Of a stretch of DNA of 9,057 nt, positions 1-7,731 are shown piece by piece. The notes under the pieces were generated by a model. That model ran no database searches. It was not told the origin of the DNA and worked only from the letters and a program-made list of their open reading frames with translations. Source of the stretch: Cyanobacteria bacterium M_surface_7_m2_037 (lineage in GTDB: Bacteria > Cyanobacteriota > Cyanobacteriia > PCC-6307 > Cyanobiaceae); NCBI GenBank assembly GCA_016882585.1, contig VGPP01000067.1, positions 1-9,057 on the forward strand, given 5' to 3'. A program made the translations under genes and the position numbers. How positions within the stretch are numbered: the stretch's first letter is position 1; each line of letters starts with the position of its first letter.

Positions 1-628
1 CGCCGTAGACCTCCTGAATCTTCGCGAGCGCTTCCTCGCTCACCACCAGATGGTTGGCGTGGAGCAGATCGAACACGTTGAGCTGATCAGCGGCGATCAG
101 CTTCACCTTTTCAAGGTTGCGCACCGAGCGGCGCACCACCTCGCTGGGGGCATCCAGCACCACCAGCACCTTGGCGCCATCGGCGATGCCGAAGCGACCC
201 AGGGCCGCGGTGATTTCCTTGGTCTTGGGGGTGTCCAGACCAGCGGCGAATCCCTTCACCACGGTGATGTCGGCAGCGCGGCTCATCAGCGCGGTGCGCA
301 GCGCGAGGCGACGCTCCTTGCGGTTCATCGCCAGGTTGTAGGTGCGGGGCTTGGGCCCGAACACCACGCCACCACCGGGGCGCAGAGGGGTGCGGATCGA
401 ACCCTGACGGGCGCGACCGGTGCCCTTCTGCTTGTAGGGCTTGCGACCACCACCGGCCACTTCGGCGCGGGTGAGGGTGCTGGCGGTGCCCTGACGGGCG
501 TGGGCCAGCTGACGCACCACAGCGCGGTGCACCAGGTCGTTAGCCGAGGTTTCCTTGGCGACTTTCAGCTCAAGGGTGGCCTTGCCGGCCTCCTTGCCCT
601 GCCAATCGCGAACAACACAGTTAGCCAT
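1..628 (-). CDS. rplD: 50S ribosomal protein L4, 3' end cut by window edge
   Basis: L4 is an early-assembling protein of the large ribosomal subunit. It binds 23S rRNA and lines the peptide exit tunnel with a long loop. Reading leftward from the ATG at 628-626, the frame stays open for 209 codons to the window edge. It starts MANCVVRDWQGKEAGKATLE and contains the tunnel-loop signature around residues 45-85 (GGGRKPYKQKGTGRARQGS, then PLRPGGGVVFGPKPR). The last visible residues are EVYG. L4 is usually about 210 residues in this group, so only a few codons are missing. The start is fixed by an AGGAGG six bases upstream and by the family N-terminus. It follows rplC by 11 bases, the usual S10-operon order, and rplW and rplB would be expected beyond the left edge. 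In E. coli, L4 represses its own operon; nothing here shows whether that holds in this organism. Confidence 0.97.
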   Translation of the reverse strand, partial: MANCVVRDWQGKEAGKATLELKVAKETSANDLVHRAVVRQLAHARQGTASTLTRAEVAGGGRKPYKQKGTGRARQGSIRTPLRPGGGVVFGPKPRTYNLAMNRKERRLALRTALMSRAADITVVKGFAAGLDTPKTKEITAALGRFGIADGAKVLVVLDAPSEVVRRSVRNLEKVKLIAADQLNVFDLLHANHLVVSEEALAKIQEVYG

Positions 629-634
629 CTCTGT

Positions 635-640
635 CCTCCT
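635..640 (-). promoter_or_regulatory. Shine-Dalgarno site of rplD
   Basis: On the minus strand this reads AGGAGG, a full match to the anti-SD, six bases before the rplD ATG. Its first A is the last base of the rplC stop codon TGA, so terminating ribosomes sit on the rplD start signal. It is the only strong Shine-Dalgarno site I see at any start in the window. rplC, ndhN, the HAD gene, recA and the DUF2839 gene have none. Confidence 0.8.
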
Positions 641-1287
641 CAGTTCGCGGCTTTAGCGCCCACCCGCTTGGCGGGGAGGATGTTCAGCAGGGCGCCGGGC
701 TTACCGGGCACCGAGCCTTTCACCACCAGCAGATTGCGCTCGGCATCCACTTTCAGGATCACGAGACCGCGGGTGGTGATTTGCTTGCCGCCATAGCGAC
801 CAGCCATGCGCTTGCCGGGGTACACACGGCCGGGCGTGGTGCCGGCGCCGGTGGAACCCGGTTCGCGGTGGTTCTTCGAACCGTGGGTCATGGGGCCGCG
901 GCTGAAGCCGTGGCGCTTCTGATAACCAGCGAAACCACGACCGATGGTGTCGCCGCTCACATCGACCTTCTGGCCCGCCTCAAAGGCGGCCACGGTGATT
1001 GCGCTACCGAGCTCCAGACCGTCGACGGAATCGACGCGGTACTCCTTCAGGTGGCGCAGAGGCTCGCTGCCGGACTTGGCCAGGTGACCCTTGGCCGGCT
1101 TGTTGACGAGCTTCTCGCGGATGTCACCGAAGCCCAGCTGGACGGCGGTGTAGCCGTCGGTGCTGTCGGTTTTGAGTTGGGTGATGCGGCAGGGACCCGC
1201 CTCGATCACGGTGACCGGGATGGATCTGCCTTCGTCGTCGAAGAACTGGGACATGCCCAGTTTCTTCCCAAGAATGCCGATGGACAT
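640..1287 (-). CDS. rplC: 50S ribosomal protein L3
   Basis: L3 binds near the 3' end of 23S rRNA and is one of the first proteins in large-subunit assembly, close to the peptidyl-transferase centre. The 215-residue product has the family start (MSIGILGKKLGMSQFFDDEG). It carries the central extension at about residues 128-166, reading FSRGPMTHGSKNHREPG and then GTTPGRVYPGKRMAGRYGG, which is the L3 signature. Length is normal for bacteria. The ATG at 1287 is the family start, but the bases before it (CTCCCTACTT) are pyrimidine-rich and give no Shine-Dalgarno match. Initiation may rely on an unstructured leader or on S1. rplC leads the operon, with rplD 11 bases downstream. Upstream lies a gene-free leader with two inverted repeats, facing the divergent ndhN gene. 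Confidence 0.98.
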   Translation of the reverse strand: MSIGILGKKLGMSQFFDDEGRSIPVTVIEAGPCRITQLKTDSTDGYTAVQLGFGDIREKLVNKPAKGHLAKSGSEPLRHLKEYRVDSVDGLELGSAITVAAFEAGQKVDVSGDTIGRGFAGYQKRHGFSRGPMTHGSKNHREPGSTGAGTTPGRVYPGKRMAGRYGGKQITTRGLVILKVDAERNLLVVKGSVPGKPGALLNILPAKRVGAKAAN

Positions 1288-1314
1288 AAGTAGGGAGAAA
1301 CGCCAGCAGGACCA

Positions 1315-1331
1315 CCACTCCTCTGGAGTGG
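1315..1331 (-). repeat. Inverted repeat in the rplC leader
   Basis: A perfect 7-bp stem with a 3-base loop. On the rplC strand it reads CCACTCC-AGA-GGAGTGG and ends 27 bases before the rplC ATG. If transcribed, it would form a stable hairpin in the 5' leader of the ribosomal-protein operon. No T-tract follows, so it does not look like an intrinsic terminator. A regulatory or mRNA-stabilising role is inference. Confidence 0.6.
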
Positions 1332-1358
1332 CGTGGCTGAATCGGGTTGCGCAGTTGG

Positions 1359-1392
1359 CCGGATCAGTAGGGCGGCTGCCGGAGCGATCCGG
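1359..1392 (-). repeat. Second inverted repeat upstream of rplC
   Basis: The arms CCGGATC (1359-1365) and GATCCGG (1386-1392) are perfect 7-base complements separated by 20 bases. The spacer is GC-rich and can pair further with itself. It lies 26 bases beyond the hairpin at 1315-1331, so both could belong to one structured rplC leader. Seven-base complements are not rare in GC-rich DNA, so chance is possible. Confidence 0.4.
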
Positions 1393-1599
1393 AGCAGCAG
1401 CGCAGATTCGGTTGGGCTAGCAGCGTCGAAACAGCGGGGGCTGGGACTTGCTGGGATGGGCGGGAGACCCTTGCGGGATCCACGCATCAGATTCAGCAGT
1501 TTCCCGGTGACTCAGTTGAGCCACACAGGCCCGGGAAGGCCGCCACCACTGGCGACCTTTGTGCAGTGCGCTGGAGGCCCGGCTAGCGGACGGGCACAG

Positions 1600-1629
1600 T
1601 TGCAATTGCACAAGCGAACATGGTATCTC
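1600..1629 (+). promoter_or_regulatory. Weak candidate promoter for ndhN, with palindrome
   Basis: TTGCAA at 1600-1605 and TATCTC at 1624-1629 are separated by 18 bases. This is a loose match to a sigma-A type promoter. The -35 element overlaps a perfect palindrome, TGCAATTGCA (1601-1610), in a local AT-richer patch of a GC-rich region. Transcription would start about 55-60 bases before the ndhN ATG. The -10 match is poor, so this is only a suggestion. Confidence 0.25.
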
Positions 1630-1692
1630 ACAGCCGGTCACCCATCCTGTGGCGGTGTCCTGCCAGACTCGCCCCAGCATCCCGCCCAGCCC

Positions 1693-2160
1693 ATGCCCCT
1701 GCTGCTCACCGGCCGCGGATTCCGCCAGGAGCTGGAGCGGGCCGGCGCCCTCGCCCTCTACGCCCCATTAGAGGGTGGCGCCGAAACGCGCCTGCTGCGC
1801 CGCATGCGGGCCGCCGGCTACCGGGCCCAGATCACTTCAGCCCGCGGCCTCGGCGATCCAGAGGCCTTCCTGCTGCAGCAACACGGCGTGCGTCCGCCCC
1901 ATCTCGGTCACCAGAGCGTCGGCCGCGGCGCAGCCGTGGGCGAGGTGCAGATGGCCGCCCCGCAGCTCGGCCATCTGTTTGATGGCAACGCACCGGTGCT
2001 GCTGTGGCTGTTGGAAGGCCAGGTGCTCTCCCAGGCCGAACTGTCGGCCCTGCTGGAGCTCACCCGCCGTGAACCCCGCCTGAAGATCGTGGTGGAACTG
2101 GGCGGCGCCCGCGCCCTGCGCTGGCAGCCCCTGGCCTCGGTGCTCGCCCAGGCCGCTTGA
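1693..2160 (+). CDS. ndhN: NAD(P)H-quinone oxidoreductase subunit N
   Basis: NdhN is a cyanobacteria- and chloroplast-specific subunit of the photosynthetic NDH-1 complex. It sits in the stromal/cytoplasmic connecting part of the complex, which moves electrons from ferredoxin to plastoquinone in cyclic flow, respiration and CO2 uptake. The 155-residue product has the family hallmarks: the start MPLLLTGRGFRQELE, then APLEGGAETRLLRR (24-37), TSARGLGDPEAFL (48-60), RPPHLGHQSVGRGAAVGEVQ (67-86), LLEGQVLSQ (106-114) and PRLKIVVELGGAR (128-140). There is no transmembrane segment, as expected for a peripheral subunit. The frame is open further upstream, but I place the start at 1693 because the family begins here and the upstream residues are unlike it. 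No Shine-Dalgarno site precedes it. The stop codon overlaps the TTG start of ldpA. Confidence 0.95.
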   Translation: MPLLLTGRGFRQELERAGALALYAPLEGGAETRLLRRMRAAGYRAQITSARGLGDPEAFLLQQHGVRPPHLGHQSVGRGAAVGEVQMAAPQLGHLFDGNAPVLLWLLEGQVLSQAELSALLELTRREPRLKIVVELGGARALRWQPLASVLAQAA

Positions 2161-3206
2161 GCGCTGCGGCGGCTCCAGAAGCCGCTCTGGCGGCCGGCCG
2201 CTTCGTGAAGCTGATCTGCGGCGCGGGCAATCAAGACCTAGCCGCGATTGAAGATCTCTGCGCCGTGTACAGCCTGGCCGGCGTGCACTGCATCGATGTG
2301 GCCGCCGATGCCGCCGTGGCCGCCGCCGCCCGGCGCGGCATGGGCTGGGCGGTGGAACGGGGCGCCAGCCAGCCCTGGCTGATGCTCAGCCTCAGCGACG
2401 GCGCCGATCCCCACTTCCGCAAGGCCAGCTTTGATCCCACGCGCTGCCCCAGCGATTGCCCCAGGCCCTGCCAACGGGTTTGCCCAGCCCTGGCGATTGG
2501 CCCCAGCGGCGGTGTGTTGGCGGAGCGCTGCTATGGCTGCGGGCGCTGCCTGCCCGCCTGCCCCCTGGGGCTGATCGAGGAGCAGCAGGTGCTGCTCAGC
2601 CCGGAGGTGGTGCCGCAACTGCTGGCGGCGGTGCAGCCGGATGCCGTGGAGCTGCACACCCAGGCCGGCCGCCAGGAGGCCTTCGCCCAGCGGCTGCAGC
2701 AGGTGCAGGCCAGCGGGGTGCCGCTCCAGCGCCTGGCCGTGAGCTGCGGCCTGGAGCGCGGGGCCAGCGCCAAAAGCGATGCAGGGGCAGCTCCGCCCGA
2801 CACCCCCCTCAGTGCCCGCGAACTAGCCGCCGAACTGTGGCAGCGCTTCGCCCTGGTGCGCCAGGCCCAGCTCCAACCGCTCTGGCAACTCGATGGCCGG
2901 CCGATGAGCGGCGATGTGGGCGCCGGCACGGCCCGCTCCGCCGTGAAGCTGCTGGAAGCGATCCGCCCCTGGGCCCCGCCCGGCCCCCTGCAGCTGGCTG
3001 GCGGCACCAACGCCAGCACCGCCGCTCTGCTCCCCCCCAACAGCGGTGCCGCCGGCGTGGCCTTCGGTGGCATGGCCCGCAGCCTGCTGCAACCGTTGCT
3101 GCAGGAGGCCGAAGCGCGTGGCGGCCCGCTGCGGGAGTGCCCGGAGCTGTTGGAGCAGGCCCTGACCCTGGCCCAGACCCTCCTGGCGCCCTGGCAGCGC
3201 CGCTGA
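2157..3206 (+). CDS. ldpA: Light-dependent period protein LdpA, Fe-S clock input protein
   Basis: In Synechococcus elongatus, LdpA is an iron-sulfur protein that passes light/redox state to the circadian clock and affects the stability of CikA and KaiA. This 349-residue product matches it. A conserved N-terminal part (FVKLICGAGNQDLAAIEDLC, residues 16-35) precedes a bacterial-ferredoxin-like core with eight cysteines: Cx3Cx3Cx3C at 97, 101, 105 and 109, and CxxCxxCxxxCP at 125, 128, 131 and 135. These are enough for two [4Fe-4S] clusters. The C-terminal LdpA-specific half (about 150-349) includes the glycine-rich LAGGTNAST and GGMARSLL stretches. It begins with TTG inside the ndhN stop region (TTGA overlap). 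No other usual start codon lies between it and the preceding in-frame stop, and the conserved block starts only 16 residues in. It is likely co-transcribed with ndhN and the next gene. Confidence 0.9.
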   Translation: MSAAAAPEAALAAGRFVKLICGAGNQDLAAIEDLCAVYSLAGVHCIDVAADAAVAAAARRGMGWAVERGASQPWLMLSLSDGADPHFRKASFDPTRCPSDCPRPCQRVCPALAIGPSGGVLAERCYGCGRCLPACPLGLIEEQQVLLSPEVVPQLLAAVQPDAVELHTQAGRQEAFAQRLQQVQASGVPLQRLAVSCGLERGASAKSDAGAAPPDTPLSARELAAELWQRFALVRQAQLQPLWQLDGRPMSGDVGAGTARSAVKLLEAIRPWAPPGPLQLAGGTNASTAALLPPNSGAAGVAFGGMARSLLQPLLQEAEARGGPLRECPELLEQALTLAQTLLAPWQRR

Positions 3207-3228
3207 TGGCTAGAACGCCAGTTCAGGA

Positions 3229-4947
<1,719 letters not shown>

Positions 4948-4988
4948 GGGCACCAGGGCGTTCGGCAGGCTGAGATTGGCGGCCGAGA

Positions 4989-5019
4989 TTGACGAAGGTC
5001 GACCCGCTGTGGGTAACTA
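4989..5019 (+). promoter_or_regulatory. Weak candidate promoter for tRNA-Gln
   Basis: TTGACG at 4989-4994 is a good -35 match. TAACTA at 5014-5019 is a poor -10, after a 19-base spacer that is on the long side. It lies in the 121-base gap between the R3H ATPase gene and the tRNA and would give a leader of roughly 40 bases before the tRNA. I see no terminator after the ATPase gene, so read-through from that operon is an alternative. Confidence 0.3.
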
Positions 5020-5068
5020 TCTGAGTGCTCGCACAGCAGCGCCCCGGCGACTGATCTGAGCGACTCGT

Positions 5069-5140
5069 TGGGCCGTCGCCAAGTGGTAAGGCAGCGGGTT
5101 TTGGTCCCGCCATTCCTAGGTTCGAATCCTAGCGGCCCAG
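5069..5140 (+). tRNA. trnQ-UUG: tRNA-Gln, anticodon UUG
   Basis: A full 72-base cloverleaf. The acceptor arm TGGGCCG pairs with CGGCCCA (5133-5139), with G as discriminator at 5140. The D stem is GCC/GGC (5078-5080 with 5090-5092). The anticodon stem GCGGG/CCCGC encloses the loop TTTTGGT, which puts TTG at positions 34-36 (5101-5103). The T stem CTAGG/CCTAG encloses the loop TTCGAAT. The 3' CCA is not encoded and must be added. In cyanobacteria this tRNA is usually charged with Glu by GluRS and then amidated by GatCAB to give Gln-tRNA. A TTTT tract at 5141-5144 follows directly. The HAD gene starts 19 bases downstream. Confidence 0.97.
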
Positions 5141-5159
5141 TTTTGAAACCCTCCCAGCC

Positions 5160-5912
5160 ATGGCTGAAGCGCCGCTGCTGGTGTTCGATTTCGATGGCGT
5201 GCTGGTGGACGGCATGGCCGAGTATTGGTGGAGCGCCCGGCGAGCAGCGCTGGCCCTGCGCCCGGAGCGCGAACTCCCCGAGCAGGCACCCGCGGGATTC
5301 AGCCAACTGCGGCCGCTGATCCACAAGGGCTGGGAGATGGTGCTCGCCGCCCTGGAGCTCTCCAGGGCCGAACTCAACCTGGCGGGCTACCTGGCCGATT
5401 ACAACGCCCACCTGCAAGCCGCCCTGCAGCGCTGGCAACTGGAGCCGCAGGCCCTGCAGCAGGCGCTTGAACAGCTGCGGGCCGAGGCGATCCAGGCCGA
5501 TCCCGAGGCGTGGCTGGCACTCCACCATCCCTACCCCGGCGTGATTCAACGGCTGGAGGCTCTCGAGGCCGAAGGCAGCCCCTGGCGGGTGCTCACCACC
5601 AAGGGCGGCGCCTTCGCGCGGCAACTGCTGGAGGCCTACGGGCTGCAGCCGCAAGCGGTGGATGGCCACGAGCAGGGCAGCAAACCCGAAGTGCTGCTGC
5701 AGCTCAGCCAAGAGCAGCCGCGGCCGATCTGGTTTGTGGAGGATCGCCGCCCCACCCTGGAGAGCGTGCGCGCCACGCCGGGGCTCGATGCCGTGCGCTG
5801 CTTTCTCGTGGCCTGGGGCTACCTGGCACCGGGCGACCTCGAGCAGCTGCCGCCCGGCATCAGCCCGCTGCAGCCGGAGCAGTTCGCCGCGCCCCTGGCG
5901 AGCTGGCCCTGA
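5160..5912 (+). CDS. HAD-superfamily hydrolase (phosphoglycolate-phosphatase-like)
   Basis: The protein is a likely small-molecule phosphatase of the haloacid dehalogenase superfamily, soluble and cytoplasmic, with unknown substrate. The 250-residue product carries all four HAD motifs. Motif I is VFDFDGVLVDG, with nucleophile D10 and acid/base D12. Motif II is VLTTKGG, with T146 or T147. Motif III is K175 in GSKPEVLL. Motif IV is WFVEDRRPTL, with E194 and D195 to bind Mg2+. About 130 residues between motifs I and II (mainly helical, about 18-130) fit a C1-type cap, which covers the active site and sets specificity. The set of catalytic residues looks complete, so the enzyme should be active. 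The ATG at 5160 is a few residues before motif I, as usual, but lacks a Shine-Dalgarno site. It may be co-transcribed with the tRNA just upstream. recA follows after 156 bases, with its own control region. Confidence 0.85.
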   Translation: MAEAPLLVFDFDGVLVDGMAEYWWSARRAALALRPERELPEQAPAGFSQLRPLIHKGWEMVLAALELSRAELNLAGYLADYNAHLQAALQRWQLEPQALQQALEQLRAEAIQADPEAWLALHHPYPGVIQRLEALEAEGSPWRVLTTKGGAFARQLLEAYGLQPQAVDGHEQGSKPEVLLQLSQEQPRPIWFVEDRRPTLESVRATPGLDAVRCFLVAWGYLAPGDLEQLPPGISPLQPEQFAAPLASWP

Positions 5913-5920
5913 TCCGCTAG

Positions 5921-5934
5921 CGTACGCCTGTACT
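5921..5934 (+). promoter_or_regulatory. LexA (SOS) box upstream of recA
   Basis: The 14-mer CGTACGCCTGTACT matches the cyanobacterial LexA consensus RGTACNNNDGTWCB, as I recall it, at every defined position except the first (C instead of R). The core is GTAC-N4-GTAC. It starts 9 bases after the HAD stop codon and ends 134 bases before the recA ATG, in the 156-base intergenic gap. It overlaps a second perfect inverted repeat, CTGTA-C-TACAG (5928-5938). A recA promoter presumably overlaps it, but I cannot point to a clear -10/-35 pair. The rest of the gap shows no other clear site. Confidence 0.6.
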
Positions 5935-6068
5935 ACAGCCAGGTGAAGCCGGCAGCGGTGAAACATCTGGCGCCTGCGGTGGCACTTCTCTTGATGAGGT
6001 CGCCCAGGATGAGCCCGGTTCCGCCGGCTCCCTGCACCGCGGCCTGCCCCCATCGCTGAATCGCAGAC

Positions 6069-7202
6069 ATGCCAGCCGACACCAAAACCAGCAGCTCCGC
6101 CGCCGGCGCTTCCAACACCAATCCCGAGCGCGACAAGGCCCTGGGCCTGGTGCTCAACCAGATCGAGCGCAACTTCGGCAAGGGTTCGATCATGCGCCTG
6201 GGGGATGCCTCCCGCATGCGGATCGAAACCAGCCCCACCGGCGCCCTCACCCTCGACCTCGCCCTGGGTGGCGGCTATCCCAAGGGCCGCGTGGTGGAGA
6301 TCTACGGCCCGGAGAGCTCCGGTAAAACCACCCTCACCCTGCACGCCATTGCCGAGGTGCAGCGGCGTGGCGGCGTGGCCGCCTTCGTGGATGCGGAGCA
6401 CGCCCTCGATCCGGTGTATGCCGCTGCCCTGGGCGTTGATATCGAAAATCTGCTGGTGTCCCAGCCCGACACCGGCGAAATGGCGCTGGAGATCGTGGAT
6501 CAGCTGGTGCGCTCCGCCGCTGTGGACATCGTGGTGGTCGACTCGGTGGCCGCCCTCACCCCCCGCGCTGAAATCGAAGGCGAGATGGGCGATCTGGCCG
6601 TGGGCAGCCAGGCCCGCCTGATGAGCCAGGCAATGCGCAAGATCACCGGCAACATCGGCAAATCCGGTTGCACCGTGATCTTCCTCAACCAGCTGCGCCA
6701 GAAGATCGGCGTGACCTACGGCAACCCCGAAACCACCACCGGCGGTAATGCCCTGAAGTTCTACGCCTCGGTGCGCCTCGACATCCGCCGCATCCAGACC
6801 CTCAAGCGCGGCACCGAGGAATACGGCATCCGCGCCAAGGTGAAGGTGGCCAAAAACAAGGTGGCACCCCCCTTCCGCATCGCCGAGTTCGACATCCTGT
6901 TCGGCCGCGGCATCAGCACCGTGGGCTGCCTGCTCGATCTGGCGGAGGAGAACGGCGTGGTGGTGCGTAAGGGCGCCTGGTACAGCTACGAGGGCGACAA
7001 CATCGGCCAGGGCCGCGACAACACGATCACCTGGCTGGAGCAGAACCCCGAGCCCAAGGAGAAGATTGAGCGCCAGGTGCGCGAAAAGCTGAGCGAAACC
7101 AGCGACTCGCTCAAGCCGGTGGCAGCCGCCGCTGCGCGCCTGGCCGCCAGCGGTAGCGCCACCGCCGCCACCAGCGAAGAGGCAGTGCCGGCCGCCAGCT
7201 GA
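6069..7202 (+). CDS. recA: RecA recombinase
   Basis: RecA forms ATP-dependent filaments on single-stranded DNA, pairs homologous strands in recombinational repair, and as a co-protease triggers LexA self-cleavage where an SOS system exists. The 377-residue protein has Walker A GPESSGKTT (80-88), the catalytic glutamate in DAEHALD (E110), Walker B IVVVD (154-158), and MAW-like GDLAVGSQARLMSQAMRKI (174-192). Loop 2 is GVTYGNPETTTGGNALKFY (214-232), and KVKVAKNKVAPPF is at 257-269. The start is well fixed, since an in-frame TGA lies three codons upstream of the ATG. The N-terminus has an 18-residue Ser/Ala-rich extension before the conserved ERDKALGLVL. The C-terminal 27 residues (351-377) are alanine-rich with only two acidic residues, unlike the acidic tail of E. 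coli RecA. A LexA-like box lies upstream and a terminator follows the stop. Confidence 0.99.
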   Translation: MPADTKTSSSAAGASNTNPERDKALGLVLNQIERNFGKGSIMRLGDASRMRIETSPTGALTLDLALGGGYPKGRVVEIYGPESSGKTTLTLHAIAEVQRRGGVAAFVDAEHALDPVYAAALGVDIENLLVSQPDTGEMALEIVDQLVRSAAVDIVVVDSVAALTPRAEIEGEMGDLAVGSQARLMSQAMRKITGNIGKSGCTVIFLNQLRQKIGVTYGNPETTTGGNALKFYASVRLDIRRIQTLKRGTEEYGIRAKVKVAKNKVAPPFRIAEFDILFGRGISTVGCLLDLAEENGVVVRKGAWYSYEGDNIGQGRDNTITWLEQNPEPKEKIERQVREKLSETSDSLKPVAAAAARLAASGSATAATSEEAVPAAS

Positions 7203-7217
7203 CGCCAGCGCAACAAA

Positions 7218-7243
7218 AAGCCCCCGCGTTGCGGCGGGGGCTT
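7218..7243. terminator. Terminator hairpin between recA and the convergent DUF1815 gene
   Basis: AAGCCCCCGC (7218-7227) pairs perfectly with GCGGGGGCTT (7234-7243) around a 6-base loop, giving a 10-bp, very GC-rich stem. On the minus strand it is followed by TTTTTG, the layout of an intrinsic terminator for the DUF1815 gene, whose stop lies 36 bases before it. On the plus strand, after recA, the stem ends in only two T's within it and no tract follows. It may end recA transcripts less well or only stabilise their 3' end. Confidence 0.85.
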
Positions 7244-7278
7244 CACCTCAGACTTGCCTGCAACAACTGCGAGGCGCT

Positions 7279-7617
7279 TCAGGCGCCCACCGCTGAGGCA
7301 ACGGGGGCTGTCTGGCTATGAAGGGCAGCGGCAACGCGCTCAAGCTCCTGGATGGCCTCGGCCCCTTCAAACTTCACCAGCTCGTGGCCGTTGCGGGATT
7401 CCACCCAGCTGATCCCGTAATCCGACACGAGAAAACGCACCATGTGGCCATCGCCAAGATCGGCCACAAACGAGGCACCGTGCCCATCACGGTCGTCGCC
7501 GCACACATAGCAAGTGGCAGCAAATCCCTGTTGCTGCAGACCATCGGCGAGAGCGCGAAGGCTCATCACCAGGTCTTCAACAACCGATCGGTAGTGCTCA
7601 GCCAGACGCGCGAACAT
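7279..7617 (-). CDS. DUF1815 family protein, cyanobacterial, unknown function
   Basis: A small soluble protein of 112 residues that I recognise as DUF1815, a family I know only from cyanobacteria and with no assigned function. It begins MFARLAEHYRSVVEDLVMSL. The conserved core includes GFAATCYVCGDD (31-42), with a CxxC pair at C36 and C39, then ASFVADLGDGHMVRFLVSDYGISW (48-71). It continues with the KFEGAEAIQELE segment and ends in an alanine-rich tail. The CxxC could bind a metal or be redox-active, but that is inference. There is no signal peptide or transmembrane segment. The gene is convergent to recA and shares the terminator between them. The ATG at 7617 has no clear Shine-Dalgarno site; a small inverted repeat lies just upstream. 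An alternative is a standalone gene of no relation to recA, since convergent placement implies no co-regulation. Confidence 0.75.
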   Translation of the reverse strand: MFARLAEHYRSVVEDLVMSLRALADGLQQQGFAATCYVCGDDRDGHGASFVADLGDGHMVRFLVSDYGISWVESRNGHELVKFEGAEAIQELERVAAALHSQTAPVASAVGA

Positions 7618-7626
7618 GAGCGCAGA

Positions 7627-7637
7627 GCATTGAATGC
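7627..7637 (-). repeat. Small inverted repeat upstream of the DUF1815 gene
   Basis: GCATT-G-AATGC is a perfect 5-base inverted repeat around one central base, 9 bases before the start codon. A TAGGAT (minus strand, 7647-7642) next to it could be a -10 element without a -35 match. Both are weak. The rest of the 114-base gap (7618-7731) shows nothing else clear. Confidence 0.25.
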
Positions 7638-7731
7638 ACCGATCCTAAGCTTTTCTTCAGGTTTGCGTGGGTAGGAATACTCAGGCCCGTGGGTACGTCA
7701 CCGTTTGCCCACCTGAAAAGCCACGCCGGGA

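Larger units (their letters stand above)
1288..1692. other. Gene-free divergent region between rplC and ndhN
   Basis: About 405 bases with no convincing gene. It should hold the rplC promoter and leader (minus strand) and the ndhN promoter (plus strand). I see two inverted repeats on the rplC side (1315-1331 and 1359-1392), and a perfect 10-base palindrome with a weak promoter-like pair on the ndhN side. I cannot place an rplC promoter with any confidence. Reading frames that cross the region, including an upstream in-frame extension of ndhN, have compositions unlike any family I know. Confidence 0.6.

Noticed and set aside
1417..1680. An 87-codon minus-strand frame in the gap between rplC and ndhN
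   Set aside because: Its composition is rich in Ser, Arg, Trp and Cys, with no start signal and no family resemblance. It would also lie in the rplC promoter region.
1333..1692. In-frame upstream extension of ndhN by 120 codons
   Set aside because: The residues upstream of 1693 do not match any NdhN I know, and the family starts at MPLLLTGR. The open frame is chance in GC-rich DNA.
5922..5933. NtcA-type site (GTA-N8-TAC) upstream of recA
   Set aside because: The GTA and TAC triplets are separated by 6 bases, not 8. The GTAC-N4-GTAC pattern fits LexA better.
5947..6029. Long-range inverted repeat AGCCGGC / GCCGGCT in the recA leader
   Set aside because: The arms are 69 bases apart and made of common GC-rich heptamers, so chance is the simplest reading.
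6009..6059. A 16-codon upstream frame (MSPVPPAPCTAACPHR) ending 9 bases before the recA ATG
   Set aside because: A leader peptide was considered, but there is no correctly spaced ribosome site and short frames like this are frequent in GC-rich DNA. Conservation in relatives would be needed.
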